Assembly: GCA_025353165.1 (NCBI GenBank)
Contig: JANXRE010000122.1
Location: 1-64,000 of the forward strand
Reading direction: 5' to 3'
Origin: Acidobacteriota bacterium
GTDB taxonomy: Bacteria; Acidobacteriota; Terriglobia; Bryobacterales; Bryobacteraceae
Length of the DNA: 64,000 nt
Part shown: piece by piece, positions 50,804 to 60,556 of the stretch
How the letters are laid out: each line of letters begins with the position of its first letter
Position numbering within the stretch: position 1 is the first letter of the stretch
The notes under the pieces: model-generated
Seen by the model: the letters and a program-made list of their open reading frames with translations, nothing else
What the model was told of the DNA's origin: nothing
Databases searched by the model: none
Translations under genes and position numbers: made by a program

Positions 50804-51850
50804 TTACTGAACGCTGGGCGGTGGCTCGGCCGCGTTATCGCCGGCCGCTTCCTTCGCGCCGTTCTCGCCGTCCGTCAGTTTCAGGGAAAGCTGGCGGTTC
50901 ACCCCGCTGACATTGGCATGGCGTTCGTACGCGCGGACAATTTTCATCACCAGGTTGTGCCGCACCACGTCTGTGTCGTCGAAATGCACGAAACTGATGC
51001 CTTCCACGCCCTTGAGCACCTCGCTCGCGTCCACCAACCCGCTGCGTTTCCCCGGCGGCAGATCCACCTGCGTGAGGTCGCCGTTCACCACCATCTTCGA
51101 GTTGAATCCGGTGCGCGTCAGGACCATCTTCATCTGCTCGGGCGTCGAGTTTTGCGCCTCGTCCAGAATGATGAAGCTGTCGTTCAGCGTGCGGCCGCGC
51201 ATGAACGCGATCGGCGCCACTTCGATGGTGCTGCGCTCCAGCAGCTTGTCGACCTTCTCCGACTCCAGCATGTCGTGCAGCGCGTCATACAGCGGGCGCA
51301 GGTACGGATCCACCTTTTCCTGCAGCGTGCCCGGCAAAAAGCCCAGGCGCTCCCCGGCCTCCACCGCCGGGCGCGTGAGGATAATGCGGCTGACCCTCTT
51401 GTTCAGCAGCGCCGAAACGGCCATCGCCACCGCCAGGTACGTCTTACCCGTGCCCGCTGGCCCGATGCCGAACACCAGGTCGCTGCGCTCGATGGCGTCC
51501 ACGTACCGCCGCTGGTTCACGGTCTTGGGCGCCAGCACCTTCTTGCCGAAATTGCGCTGGCGTCCGCTTTGGATCAATCCGCGCAGATTTGTTTCGACAT
51601 CTCCTGTGACGACGCGGAAGTAGCTGTTCAGGTCGCCGTTATTGAAGACGTGACCTTCCTGGATCAGCGAGAAGTAATCCGACAGGATGTTGCCGGCGCG
51701 GGCCACATCCGGATCGGAACCTTCGATCTCCAGTGAATCGTTCAGAAGGCGAGTCTTGACGTTCAGGCCAGTTTCGAGCACCTTGATGTTTTCATCGCGG
51801 GTCCCGAAAAGAGACTCGATGCCTCGGCCGATCGGTACGCTAGCTTTCAT
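50804..51850 (-). CDS. PhoH family ATPase (PhoH-like/YbeZ)
   Basis: 348 residues. An N-terminal KH-like region ([19 protein letters not shown]) precedes the ATPase: Walker [40 protein letters not shown], and Walker [22 protein letters not shown]. YbeZ works with YbeY in RNA metabolism, and the two genes are adjacent here. The last 25 residues are unconserved. Confidence 0.93.
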   Translation of the reverse strand: MKASVPIGRGIESLFGTRDENIKVLETGLNVKTRLLNDSLEIEGSDPDVARAGNILSDYFSLIQEGHVFNNGDLNSYFRVVTGDVETNLRGLIQSGRQRNFGKKVLAPKTVNQRRYVDAIERSDLVFGIGPAGTGKTYLAVAMAVSALLNKRVSRIILTRPAVEAGERLGFLPGTLQEKVDPYLRPLYDALHDMLESEKVDKLLERSTIEVAPIAFMRGRTLNDSFIILDEAQNSTPEQMKMVLTRTGFNSKMVVNGDLTQVDLPPGKRSGLVDASEVLKGVEGISFVHFDDTDVVRHNLVMKIVRAYERHANVSGVNRQLSLKLTDGENGAKEAAGDNAAEPPPSVQ

Positions 51851-52550
51851 TATTTAAGCAAGGGGGAGGGCTGGGGTGGCGCAGACCGCGGGAGCGGGGA
51901 AGCCAACATCTCGCTCTAACTATACCAGAATCGTGAGGAAATCAAGCCATGAATCGTGCTACATACACGTTACACCTCTCCGGTTCGGGTGGAGCGGACC
52001 TCCTGGCCCGCGGCGGCCTCCCGGCCAAATTCTTCGAACGGGCAGAGAGCCCCTGCGTCCGCATCCCGCCGTGTGGAAAGGGTCTTAGAAATGCTCATGC
52101 TTAAGCCGCGAGATTTTGCTTGCATTCAAGTGGGGAGACTCTTAATCGATCGATCGCAGACCTACTTTCTGTTATCCGGCATCCAGGACGAGACCCAAGA
52201 GTTTCTCTCTCTCGATCTCGCCTCCGGCAGATCCAGGACAGTTTCTGGAGCGCCCTGGAGCGCTCAATCCACGATAGTTCTATGGACGGATCGAGACTCA
52301 GTGCAGTTGATTCCGCGTCAAGGGGCAGGGTGGCTGGCGAGCACTCGATCTCTCTAAGCGTGAGCGAGCCCGACCCCACGCACCCTTCATCGCAGATCGC
52401 CCGATGGATGGTGGAAGTAAGGCAGCAACTGGCGGACTCGTCCTCGCGGGAGCCTCCCGAGGGGAAATGAGCTTGCCGGCGTCGGCGAGCACCCGCGTAG
52501 CTCGGTCCCGGCATCGCGTGGCCCGACAAGACCGGGCCGGTATGTGCGAA
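51851..52550. other. 700-base region without an assignable gene
   Basis: Between the phoH start and an ABM gene I see only weak candidates. From 51949 a 52-codon plus-strand frame has an AGGA upstream; from 52091 an 88-codon plus-strand frame includes LKPRDFACIQVGRLLIDRSQ. Neither resembles a family I know, and both show little coding bias. The area has short A/T-rich stretches near phoH (51908-51955) that could hold the phoH promoter. It may contain decayed coding DNA. Confidence 0.5.
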
Positions 52551-52847
52551 TCAGCCGATCCGAGTATAGGTGAGAATCCTCGCTGGCTCGGCCAGCAATT
52601 CCGCCGAACGCGCGCCCAGAGCCTGCAGGTAGGGCGTCTGCAAGTGCCGGTCCAGAGCCTCGCGCGATTTCCAGTTCTCGTAGAACACAAACCGGCCCGG
52701 CTGGTCCGTGCTCTCGTGCAGAAGGTACTCGACACAACCCTCTTCGCTTCTGGTCGGCGCGAGGAGCCCGGCGTGCGCCTCGCGAAGGTCGTTTTCTTTG
52801 CCGGGTTTGGCCGTCATTTCGGCGACAACGGTGAGGTAGGGATTCAT
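52551..52847 (-). CDS. Antibiotic biosynthesis monooxygenase (ABM) domain protein
   Basis: 98 residues, single ABM/dimeric alpha-beta-barrel domain: LTVVAEMTAKPGKENDLREA, then EEGCVEYLLHESTDQPGRFVFYENWKSREALDRHLQTPYL. Typical of YgiN-like quinol monooxygenase/ABM proteins. Substrate unknown. Monocistronic, divergent from the dipeptidase gene 33 bases away. Confidence 0.88.
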   Translation of the reverse strand: MNPYLTVVAEMTAKPGKENDLREAHAGLLAPTRSEEGCVEYLLHESTDQPGRFVFYENWKSREALDRHLQTPYLQALGARSAELLAEPARILTYTRIG

Positions 52848-52880
52848 CCGCCTCCCAGTCTATCGCCAGGAGTATCATAA

Positions 52881-54050
52881 GTGCGTTCCATGCGTAAATT
52901 CCTCGCGGCCGCCGCGCTGCTCGTCGCCATCGCGCTCGTCTATGCCGTGCTCTTTCTCCCCGCGCAGCTCGAGCGCGGGATGAACAAGGTGATCCATCCG
53001 CCGCCGTATTCCGCATCGGATCGGGCCCGCGATCTGCTCAAACGCGCCACCGTCATCGACCTCCATGCCGACTCCCTGCTCTGGGCGCGCGACCTCACCG
53101 TCCGAAGCCGTCGCGGGCAGGTCGACATCCCGCGCCTGATCGAAGCCAACGTCGCGCTCCAGGCTTTCACCATCGTCACCAAGTCGCCGCGCGGCCAGAA
53201 CTTCGGCAGCAACACTGGCGAGACCGACAACATCACCCTCCTCTCGATCGTCGAACGCTGGCCCGTCCGAACCTGGTCGAGCCTCGCCGAACGCGCGCTC
53301 TATCAGGCTTCGAAACTGCGCGACATGGAGCAGCGGTCGAACGGAAAGCTGACCCTCGTCCGCTCGGGCGAAGACCTGCGCCGGTACCTGGACCGCCGCC
53401 GCACGGATCCCGCCATCACCGCCGGATTTCTGGGCGTCGAAGGCGCGCACGCGCTGGACGGCAAACTCGAAAACATCGACCGCCTGTTCGACGCGGGCGT
53501 CCGCATGATGGCGCCCTCGCACTTTTTCGACAACGAAATCGGCGGCTCCAGCGCGGGCGCGGAAAAGACCGGCCTCACCCCGCTCGGCCGCGAGATGATT
53601 CGGCGCATGGAAGCCAAACACATGCTGGTCGATGTGGCGCACGCGGCTCCGAAAACCATCGACGACGTTATCGCGATGGCCACCCGCCCCGTAATCGTGT
53701 CGCACACCGGAGTAAAGGGGACCTGCGACAACCTGCGCAACCTCAGCGACGACCACCTGCGCCGCATCGCCGCGACCGGAGGCGTCATCGGCATCGCCTA
53801 CTTCCAGCAGGCCGCGTGCGGAACGGACCCGGCCGCCATCGTCCGCTCCATGCGCTACGCCGCGCAGGTCGCCGGTATCGACCACGTCGCGCTCGGCTCC
53901 GATTTCGACGGCGCGGTGGAGACCGGCTTCGACACCACCGGACTGGCGCAGCTAGCCGACGCGATGCTGGCCGCGAATTTCAACGAAGAGGAGATCGGGA
54001 AGATCCTCGGCGGGAACGCGCTGCGCGTGCTCCTTGTCAACCTCCCTTAG
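52881..54050 (+). CDS. Membrane dipeptidase (peptidase family M19)
   Basis: 389 residues from GTG 52881 (AGGAG 8 bases upstream). An N-terminal signal or anchor (FLAAAALLVAIALVYAVLFLP) precedes the M19 domain: VIDLHADSLLWARD (HxD zinc motif), GVEGAHALDG with the bridging glutamate, LVDVAHAAPKTIDDV, VIVSHTGVKGTC, and GSDFDGAVETG. It should cleave dipeptides or D-amino-acid-containing dipeptides outside the cytoplasm. Confidence 0.92.
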   Translation: MRSMRKFLAAAALLVAIALVYAVLFLPAQLERGMNKVIHPPPYSASDRARDLLKRATVIDLHADSLLWARDLTVRSRRGQVDIPRLIEANVALQAFTIVTKSPRGQNFGSNTGETDNITLLSIVERWPVRTWSSLAERALYQASKLRDMEQRSNGKLTLVRSGEDLRRYLDRRRTDPAITAGFLGVEGAHALDGKLENIDRLFDAGVRMMAPSHFFDNEIGGSSAGAEKTGLTPLGREMIRRMEAKHMLVDVAHAAPKTIDDVIAMATRPVIVSHTGVKGTCDNLRNLSDDHLRRIAATGGVIGIAYFQQAACGTDPAAIVRSMRYAAQVAGIDHVALGSDFDGAVETGFDTTGLAQLADAMLAANFNEEEIGKILGGNALRVLLVNLP

Positions 54051-54054
54051 GAAC

Positions 54055-56565
54055 ATGTCCACCTTCGCCGGAGACCTTCGATACGCTCTGCGGGCCATGC
54101 GCGCCAACCCCGGCTTCACGGCGGTTGCCGTGGCATCGCTCGCACTCGGAATCGGCGTGAACACCGCCATGTTCAGCGCCGTGGATCAGACGCTGATCCG
54201 CAGGCTGCCTGTGCCCGAGCCTCAACAACTCGTATCGCTCAAAGGCTCGCGGATCCAGACTTACCCCTTTTATCGCGAATTCCGCGATCGCAACCAGGTC
54301 TTCTCCGGACTCCTCGCCGCCGGCTACGGCAACAAGACCGGCGTGCGTCCGGAAGGCGCGCGCGAGATCGAACTCGCCGAAGTGAACCTCGTATCCGGCA
54401 CCTACTTCCGGACGCTCGGCGTCGGCGCCGCCCGCGGCCGCCTGATCACACCCCAGGACGATCAGAAGCCCGGCGGCAGCCCGGTCGCCGTTCTCTCCTA
54501 CAGCTATTGGGAGCGCCGGTTCTCGACCGACCCGAACGTCGTCGGCCGGAAAATCGCCGTGAACGGCTACCCGCTGGAAATCGTCGGCATCGCGCAGAAA
54601 GGATTCGGCGGCCTGTTCCTCAGCGACACCATCGACCTCTTTGCGCCGCTCACCATGATCCCCGTCATCGACCGCGGCCGCGCGGAAGTGTGGGACAGCC
54701 CCAACATGCACTGGCTGTGGGTGATGGGCCGGCTGAAGCCGGGCATCTCGATGGAACAGGCGCAAGCCTCGCTGCGCGTCTTGCAGCCCCAGGTCGAGGA
54801 CGTGCTCGCCACCCGCCTAACCAAGGACAACGGCAAGCGGCCCGACTGGAAATCCGATCCGATTGTGCTCGCCGAGGGAGCGCAGGGCCTGCCGTTTTAC
54901 CGCGAGCAAATGGCCGATCCGCTGCGAATTCTGTCCTTCGCAACTGGCTTCGTTCTGTTAATCGCGGGCGCCAATGTCGCGAATCTTCTGTTGGCGAGAG
55001 CCGCCGGGCGGCAGAAAGAGATGGCCGTGCGCATCGCCATCGGCGCGACCCGCGCCCGTCTGATCCGGCAGCTTCTGACCGAGAGCCTGCTGCTTTCCTT
55101 CACCGGCGGAATCGCCGGCGTGGCGCTCTCGTACTGGGGCGTGCGGGCGCTCGCGTCCGTCGCCGGCTGGGAAGAGATGAGCCTGCGTCCCGATCTGCAT
55201 CTCTTCCTCTTCGCCGCCGCCGCCATCGCGATTACCGGCCTGCTGTTCGGCCTGGCGCCCGCGATCCGCTCCGCGCGCTCCGGCCTGACCGCCGCCATGA
55301 AAGTAGGCGCGCGATTCCGTCTGGGCAAGACGCTCATCGCCGCGCAGGTGGCGCTGTCGCTGGCGCTGCTGGTGGCCGCCGGCCTGTTTCTCCAAACCCT
55401 GCGCAATATCCGAAGCGTCGATCCCGGGTTCCGGCGCAAGAACGTACTGATCGTGGATGTCGATCCGTCCACCCTCGGGTACGGAGGCCAGCGGCTGCGC
55501 GCTTTTTACGATCAGGTGGTGGAACGCGTCCGCGCTCTGCCCGGAGTCCGCGCCGCCAGCCTGTCGGGGATGACGCCCTTCGGCAACTACTCGCGCTCGC
55601 GAAGCTTCTCGGCGGAAGGGGTTCAGCCCAAAGCCGGAGAGATGCTCATGTCCTTTTCCAACCCGGTATCGTCCGATTACTTCGCCACCATGGGCATCCC
55701 CATGCTGCTGGGGCGCGATTTTCGCGCTTCCGACGAACCGTCCGTGCTGCCCCAGGCGAATTTCCTGTCGAAGGTCGGTCGGAACAGCGGCGGTTCGAGC
55801 GAGCCGCCCAAAACCGCCTTCCGGTCCGTCATCGTCAACCAGTCGCTGGCGCGGAAACTGTTCGGCGGCGCGAACCCGGTCGGGAAGCGGATCAGTTACG
55901 ACGACCGTTATGCGGCCGAGGGCTCGTTCGAGATCGTCGGCGTTGTGCGCGACGTGCATTACGTGGATCTGAAGCGCGGCGACGACTTGGGGATGATTTA
56001 CGAGCCGAGCTGGGGGGAAGGCGCCGACGCCCGCTGGATCGGCATCCGCACGGCGGGCGATCCGAAAGCGCTCGCTTCAGCCGTGGGCGCCGAACTGCGC
56101 AAGGTCGACCCTGACGTCCCGATCCTGAGGACCAGAACCATGGAGGAATACGTCGGCTCGCAAACCAGCCGCGAGCGCATGATGGCCGTGCTGTGCACGT
56201 TCTTCGGCGCAATCGCGCTTCTGCTCGCGGCGGTCGGCCTGTACGGCGTGATGGCGCACGCGGTCACGCAGCGCACGAAGGAGGTCGGTATCCGCATGGC
56301 GCTGGGGGCCCGGCAGAGCGACGTGGTCCGGATGGTGGTTCGCGAATCGATGATCCCAGTGGCGGCGGGAATCGTAGTCGGGCTCGCCGCGGCCCTCGGG
56401 CTGACGCGGTTTCTTGCGTCGATGCTCTTCGGTGTTGCGCCTCGCGATCCGCTGTCGATTGCCGTGGCCGCCGCGGCGCTGATCGCCGTCGCCGCGCTGG
56501 CCGCCGCCATCCCGGCGCGCCGGGCCAGTCGCGTGGAACCAACCATCGCGCTCCGCTATGAGTGA
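54055..56565 (+). CDS. ADOP-type ABC transporter permease (MacB/FtsX family)
   Basis: 836 residues. The opening LRYALRAMRANPGFTAVAVA and SLALGIGVNTAMFSAVDQTL is characteristic of acidobacterial duplicated orphan permeases (TIGR03434 as I recall). Two MacB-periplasmic plus FtsX units are visible: first GANVANLLLARAAGRQKEMAVRIAIGATRARLIRQLL (about 300-350), second TKEVGIRMALGARQSDVVRMVV (about 735-760). There is no ATPase gene beside it, hence orphan. Start ATG 54055 follows the dipeptidase stop by 4 bases. It probably has a role in lipoprotein or peptide export. Confidence 0.9.
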   Translation: MSTFAGDLRYALRAMRANPGFTAVAVASLALGIGVNTAMFSAVDQTLIRRLPVPEPQQLVSLKGSRIQTYPFYREFRDRNQVFSGLLAAGYGNKTGVRPEGAREIELAEVNLVSGTYFRTLGVGAARGRLITPQDDQKPGGSPVAVLSYSYWERRFSTDPNVVGRKIAVNGYPLEIVGIAQKGFGGLFLSDTIDLFAPLTMIPVIDRGRAEVWDSPNMHWLWVMGRLKPGISMEQAQASLRVLQPQVEDVLATRLTKDNGKRPDWKSDPIVLAEGAQGLPFYREQMADPLRILSFATGFVLLIAGANVANLLLARAAGRQKEMAVRIAIGATRARLIRQLLTESLLLSFTGGIAGVALSYWGVRALASVAGWEEMSLRPDLHLFLFAAAAIAITGLLFGLAPAIRSARSGLTAAMKVGARFRLGKTLIAAQVALSLALLVAAGLFLQTLRNIRSVDPGFRRKNVLIVDVDPSTLGYGGQRLRAFYDQVVERVRALPGVRAASLSGMTPFGNYSRSRSFSAEGVQPKAGEMLMSFSNPVSSDYFATMGIPMLLGRDFRASDEPSVLPQANFLSKVGRNSGGSSEPPKTAFRSVIVNQSLARKLFGGANPVGKRISYDDRYAAEGSFEIVGVVRDVHYVDLKRGDDLGMIYEPSWGEGADARWIGIRTAGDPKALASAVGAELRKVDPDVPILRTRTMEEYVGSQTSRERMMAVLCTFFGAIALLLAAVGLYGVMAHAVTQRTKEVGIRMALGARQSDVVRMVVRESMIPVAAGIVVGLAAALGLTRFLASMLFGVAPRDPLSIAVAAAALIAVAALAAAIPARRASRVEPTIALRYE

Positions 56566-57935
56566 CGCGGGAGCAGCGGCGACTTCAGCGAATGGGACGC
56601 AATGTACAAATCGAGCGCCGAGGAGAGATTCTTGACGTAATACAGGTCGTACTCGATCCGCGCCAGCGTGTCCTCCGGTTCCTCCGCCGGCCGGGAGTTG
56701 ATCTGCGCCCAGCCGGTTAGGCCCGGCCTCACCGAGTAGCGCTGAACGTAAAACGGAATCGCGGCGGCGAGCGCCAGCGCGAGAGCCTCGTGCTCGGGGC
56801 GGGGGCCGGCGATCGACATCTGTCCGCGCAGAATGTTGAACAGCGCCGGAAGCCGGTCCAGGCGGAATCGTCGAAGCTGCCGGCCCAGCGAAGTCTGCCG
56901 GGGATCCTCCTCGGTGGCCGGCGAGGGCAGCGAAGGCGCGCCGGTTCCACCGAGTGTGGTCCGGAACTGAAGCAGATGGAAAACCTTGCCGTTGAGCCCC
57001 AGGCACCGGATCCTGGCGAGCGCCGGCCCCGACGAATTCAGCTTGATCGCGGTGGCGATCATTGCCATCAGTGGGAGCAGGGCAACGGTGGCCGCGAGCG
57101 CCGCGAGAAAAGCGTACACCGTCTGGAAGGTCACGCTGAGCGGCCGCGGGGAATAATCGTTCGTGAGGATCAGGTCGGCCGGTTGGATGTGGCGGGTGCA
57201 CACGCGGCTGAATACCGCTTCATACGTGTCCGTCGTTTTTTCCGTATGAATGCCGGCGAACTGGATCTCGATCAGATCCTCGGACCGGATCGAGGCAATG
57301 GGCCTTCCCGGCGCAACCGAGATTCTCTGCGGTTTCAGCTCCGCCGCAATGTCCGCCAGTTGTTCCAAGGTTCCGAGCCGCCGCAGGGATTCGCCCGGCG
57401 CGTCTTCCGCCGCCAGGTATCCCACCGCGTGCAGCCCCATCTCAGGGCTGAGATCGATGCTCCGCGCGATTCTGAAAACGATCGGGTCGCTCCCGACAAA
57501 CAGCACCCGCTGAGAGCCCAGCGTCCATACGCCGGTCAGCGAGAACATCATGCGCCACAGAACCACCGCGGGCAGGGCCAGCGCGCTCCCCCCAATCATC
57601 AGCCACCGCGGGAGGGCCCAGTCCGCGTTGAGGTAGGAGAGGACGGCTTGCGCGAGGAACGCGATTCCGAACACCATGCAGATCTGCTGCGCCAGCCGGG
57701 TTTTCGAACGGACCTTGACGGTGCTGTAAAGATTGTTTAGGTACAGTCCGGCCAGGATCACCAGAACGTTGCCGACGATCTGGATCAGGCCGTCGTCGTA
57801 GATGAGGACGATTTCGGGGTCCACATCCATCACGGCATAGGCGACCGCGACGTAGCTGCCGGTCAGCAGCGTGATTTCGGTAAGCAGCAGCGCGATTACG
57901 CTGACCGGTATGAAAACCTTAAAGAGACGAATCAT
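56556..57935 (-). CDS. Divergent phosphoglycosyltransferase (EpsB/TIGR03013-like) lacking the catalytic Glu
   Basis: 459 residues. The N-terminus (MIRLFKVFIPVSVIALLLTE) and central RVLFVGSDPIVFRIARSI match EPS sugar transferases of the EpsB type. In the C-terminal domain the catalytic Asp-Glu (normally DELPQ) reads RLDRLPALFNIL near residue 360, so Glu is Arg. FRTM is changed to QFRTTLGG, and the next motif is MSIAGPRPEHEA. The degenerate dyad suggests it is inactive or altered. It is isolated from the EPS locus and converges with the ADOP gene. Confidence 0.85.
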   Translation of the reverse strand: MIRLFKVFIPVSVIALLLTEITLLTGSYVAVAYAVMDVDPEIVLIYDDGLIQIVGNVLVILAGLYLNNLYSTVKVRSKTRLAQQICMVFGIAFLAQAVLSYLNADWALPRWLMIGGSALALPAVVLWRMMFSLTGVWTLGSQRVLFVGSDPIVFRIARSIDLSPEMGLHAVGYLAAEDAPGESLRRLGTLEQLADIAAELKPQRISVAPGRPIASIRSEDLIEIQFAGIHTEKTTDTYEAVFSRVCTRHIQPADLILTNDYSPRPLSVTFQTVYAFLAALAATVALLPLMAMIATAIKLNSSGPALARIRCLGLNGKVFHLLQFRTTLGGTGAPSLPSPATEEDPRQTSLGRQLRRFRLDRLPALFNILRGQMSIAGPRPEHEALALALAAAIPFYVQRYSVRPGLTGWAQINSRPAEEPEDTLARIEYDLYYVKNLSSALDLYIASHSLKSPLLPRHS

Positions 57936-58062
57936 CTGTTCGGAGGGACGGAAGCGGGAACGCGGGTCCGTCCAGGCCCGGGAATACGGCAGTTTTCATG
58001 GCTGCAAAGGGTCGGTGGCATAGGCAACGACGTGGTTGCCTATATATACCTTAAGCTAAAGT

Positions 58063-58510
58063 TTACGTTCGATCAGGGCAGCGCGTGGCCGCCGCGTACG
58101 AGCCGCTCGGATAAGTCACCGCCGTCACCCGATGCAGGCTGTGGCAGGCGTAGCAGGTCACGTTCCCCACCGGATCGGCCCGCTTCACCACGTCCCCGCT
58201 CGACGTCCCGCAGGTGGCGTCCGTGTCGAACGTGTAGGCGGAGGCCGCCCCGTTGGTCTCCGGCGTGCTTTCCGACTTCAGCCGGCCTAGCCCGTCGTAG
58301 ACGAACGTCCGGGTCTGCGTGCTGCCCGATTGCGCGTTCTGCGTCACCGTCAGCAGGTCGTTCAGGGCGTCATAGGTGTATTTCGTCCAGTAGCCGTTTT
58401 GCGAAACGTTTTGCGCGCAATTGCCCCAGCCGGTGGCCGTCGTGATCTCGCACACCGAGGTCAGCCGCCCCAGTGCGTCATTAGTTCGCGGGTACGCAGC
58501 ACTGTTTTGC
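58063..58510 (-). pseudogene. RHS/YD-repeat fragment
   Basis: About 150 codons with YD repeats: TNDALGRLTSV, YWTKYTYDALNDLLTVTQNA, TFVYDGLGRLKSESTP, and a CYACHSLHRVTAVTYPSG segment, then TAA at 58063-58065. There is no start codon of its own and it is cut at both ends. It lies just after the candidate immunity gene and is a loose piece of RHS core, as expected of cassette shuffling. The gap 57936-58062 holds nothing else. Confidence 0.8.
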
Positions 58511-58514
58511 TTGC

Positions 58515-59048
58515 TCAAGCGTTCCGCTCGGGTTTCTTTTGCCCTGGAGATTTCACCACCCCTGTCGCCTTGAGTATCGGAACGAGGATGAGACCGAGCG
58601 GATTCAATAGCGCTGGCGGAATGTGTGGGCCAAATAGATTGTTTGGCCAATAAGCCCAGTGCAAAGCAACGTACACGCCATTCAACAAAAGCAAGCTGCC
58701 TATTACCCAAGAGAAAGCGTATTCGAGCAGAGACGCGCTGCTCAACGCGCGCCCGACCACTGCGACCGCGATTGCTGCTAGGCAGATCACGACGATGAAA
58801 GACAAGAGCCATCTGGCTAGAAGGATCCGTGAATGCGTAACCGCGAGTACTGGGGACCAGTCACGTACAGAGAATCGGTCAAGCGTCGCGAACATCAGAA
58901 TGGCGTAGACGATAAAAGCAACAACGGCTTCCGGGGCCGTCGTCGGCACGATAAATACCCCGATCTCCGCCGCAATCAACCAAGCTACTGCGAAAACGGC
59001 GAGCAGGCAGCCAAGCACGAAGAAGAGAACTGCGACCGTTCGACGCAT
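58515..59048 (-). CDS. Four-TM membrane protein, candidate immunity protein of the RHS toxin
   Basis: 177 residues with hydrophobic segments at about 5-28, 35-58, 76-100 and 105-125 (VAVLFFVLGCLLAVFAVAWL, AVVAFIVYAILMFATLD, WLLSFIVVICLAAIAVAVV, AFSWVIGSLLLLNGVYVALH). The ATG overlaps the RHS stop (TGATG), giving strict translational coupling to the RHS variable C-terminus. I recognise no family. This position is where cognate immunity genes lie in RHS loci; a membrane immunity protein would suit a toxin acting on the membrane. Inference only. Confidence 0.7.
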   Translation of the reverse strand: MRRTVAVLFFVLGCLLAVFAVAWLIAAEIGVFIVPTTAPEAVVAFIVYAILMFATLDRFSVRDWSPVLAVTHSRILLARWLLSFIVVICLAAIAVAVVGRALSSASLLEYAFSWVIGSLLLLNGVYVALHWAYWPNNLFGPHIPPALLNPLGLILVPILKATGVVKSPGQKKPERNA

Positions 59049-60556
59049 CAGTTACCTGCCCAACACAAGTACACGTCGTAACCTGCCGAAACGGCACTCA
59101 GCACTCCCGTGACCCTTCCCGCAAACGATGCCGCCTTCGAAAGGCCTTGCAATGCATCGATCCCGGAACCGGAGCCATATTTTGCGGCGTCCTGCGCGCC
59201 GGAAAACGTTCTGGACGCATGGTCTTGGAGGCAGTCGAGCCTTGCTTGGCCACCTGCCCCACCAAATACGGATTGCCTATAAAACCAGTAGACTGACGGA
59301 GTACCCGCTGCTGCGCTTGGAATGGTTGGGCCGGCGCTCAGAAGGGGCTTGTCCCCGAATAAAGCCTGGACCGGATTAAGATTTACATCGAAAGCCCCTG
59401 CGACTGTCTTCACGGCCGCATACCCGGGAACAAACGTACTTAGACCGAAGGTAACCAGAGCGTCCGCCGTAGATTCAACGTTCCGCTTTGCCTGCTCGTT
59501 TTTTGCCGGACTCCCGTTACCGCTCGACCCGCCCTCGCCTGGACCCTGATTTGCTTGATTGCTGGAAACATGCCAGCCGCCGTTCATCGACCAGGCGTAG
59601 GTGCCCGGCTCGGCTGAGGGCTCCGATGATGGAGCGCCGGACCAGCACCAAACTTGCCACCACTCGCAAGTTATGCCCGTCCCGGTGAGGCAGCTCGGGT
59701 CGTTCGGATCACACAATCCCAGCGGATCTATGCTCGCCGGTGGATTGTTTGCAGCATACCCGTACCGATTCCAGCTCTGCGGAGTCGCCGGATCCACCGC
59801 CGACTGCCCTGCCGGCTCCGGACTCACCCACCGGCCCTGCGCCGCGTGATACTCCCGGTACAGGAAATCGTACTCGTCCGTCGTCATATCCTGATTCTGC
59901 CCCGTGAAGTCCCCGTTCGTCGTGCCCGTCTCCGCGTACGGCTCCCCACACGGATTGTACGCCGTGTCGTAGTACACCGTCCGGCTCGGTGTCGAGGCAA
60001 TCCGCGAGCTTCCCAGCCAGTCGGAATGACGATAGTAACTGCTCACCGTCTGCCCGCTCATCAAGGCCAGCTTGCCGCCATCCGGCCCGTACACGATCTG
60101 CGTGTACACCGAGCTTTTGTTCTGCTCCACCCGCCGCCCCAGCGCGTCGTAGGTCAGCGCCGTTGCCCCGGAATCAAGCTGCGCCAGCTTGCCTTCCGAG
60201 TCCCACGCATAGAAGTGGGACGTTTCCCACGTCGAATTCCCGTTGGCGTCGTAGGTCGGTGTGCTGTTCCCGATGGGCGTATAGCGATTGGTCGAGCTCG
60301 AATACAGCGGCATGAAGCTGGTTCCGGTATGCGAGGCGAGCACCGATTTGCTGATGTTGCCGAACGGGTCATAGAGGAAGCTTTGTCCCCACTTGCCCAT
60401 CCCGCAATCCGCGGTCGCGATGCGCGCCACGTCGTCGTGCCCATGCTTGCAGGTCTGCGCGTTGCCCGTGTTGAACGGATCGGTGATGGCAAGTTGGCCC
60501 AGTGAGCCGTTGGCATTCCACGTCAGCGTGCCAAATGCCGATGAGGTATCCACCAC
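59048..60556 (-). CDS. 5'-truncated RHS-repeat core with a novel C-terminal (toxin?) domain
   Basis: 502 residues. Residues 1-265 are RHS core repeats with the core-associated module (DWLGSSRIASTPSRTVYYDTAYNPCGEPY, YDFLYREYHAAQGRWVSPEPAG, NRYGYAANNPPASIDPLGL). After DPLGL comes a unique region: a Cys/Trp/Ser-rich linker (CEWWQVWCWSGAPSSEP) and a Gly/Ala-rich, mostly hydrophobic domain (ALVTFGLSTFVPGYAAVKTV, FAGRVTGVLSAVSAGYDVYLCW). Homology continues upstream to about 60605 in another frame (TGRMTQYK), so the N-terminal part is lost by frameshift and truncation. Expression needs an upstream start. Confidence 0.8.
   Translation of the reverse strand: MVDTSSAFGTLTWNANGSLGQLAITDPFNTGNAQTCKHGHDDVARIATADCGMGKWGQSFLYDPFGNISKSVLASHTGTSFMPLYSSSTNRYTPIGNSTPTYDANGNSTWETSHFYAWDSEGKLAQLDSGATALTYDALGRRVEQNKSSVYTQIVYGPDGGKLALMSGQTVSSYYRHSDWLGSSRIASTPSRTVYYDTAYNPCGEPYAETGTTNGDFTGQNQDMTTDEYDFLYREYHAAQGRWVSPEPAGQSAVDPATPQSWNRYGYAANNPPASIDPLGLCDPNDPSCLTGTGITCEWWQVWCWSGAPSSEPSAEPGTYAWSMNGGWHVSSNQANQGPGEGGSSGNGSPAKNEQAKRNVESTADALVTFGLSTFVPGYAAVKTVAGAFDVNLNPVQALFGDKPLLSAGPTIPSAAAGTPSVYWFYRQSVFGGAGGQARLDCLQDHASRTFSGAQDAAKYGSGSGIDALQGLSKAASFAGRVTGVLSAVSAGYDVYLCWAGN

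Noticed and set aside
51949-52357. Two small plus-strand open frames (from 51949 and 52091)
   Set aside because: No recognisable family, no consistent coding bias and no conserved neighbour; left as unassigned region.
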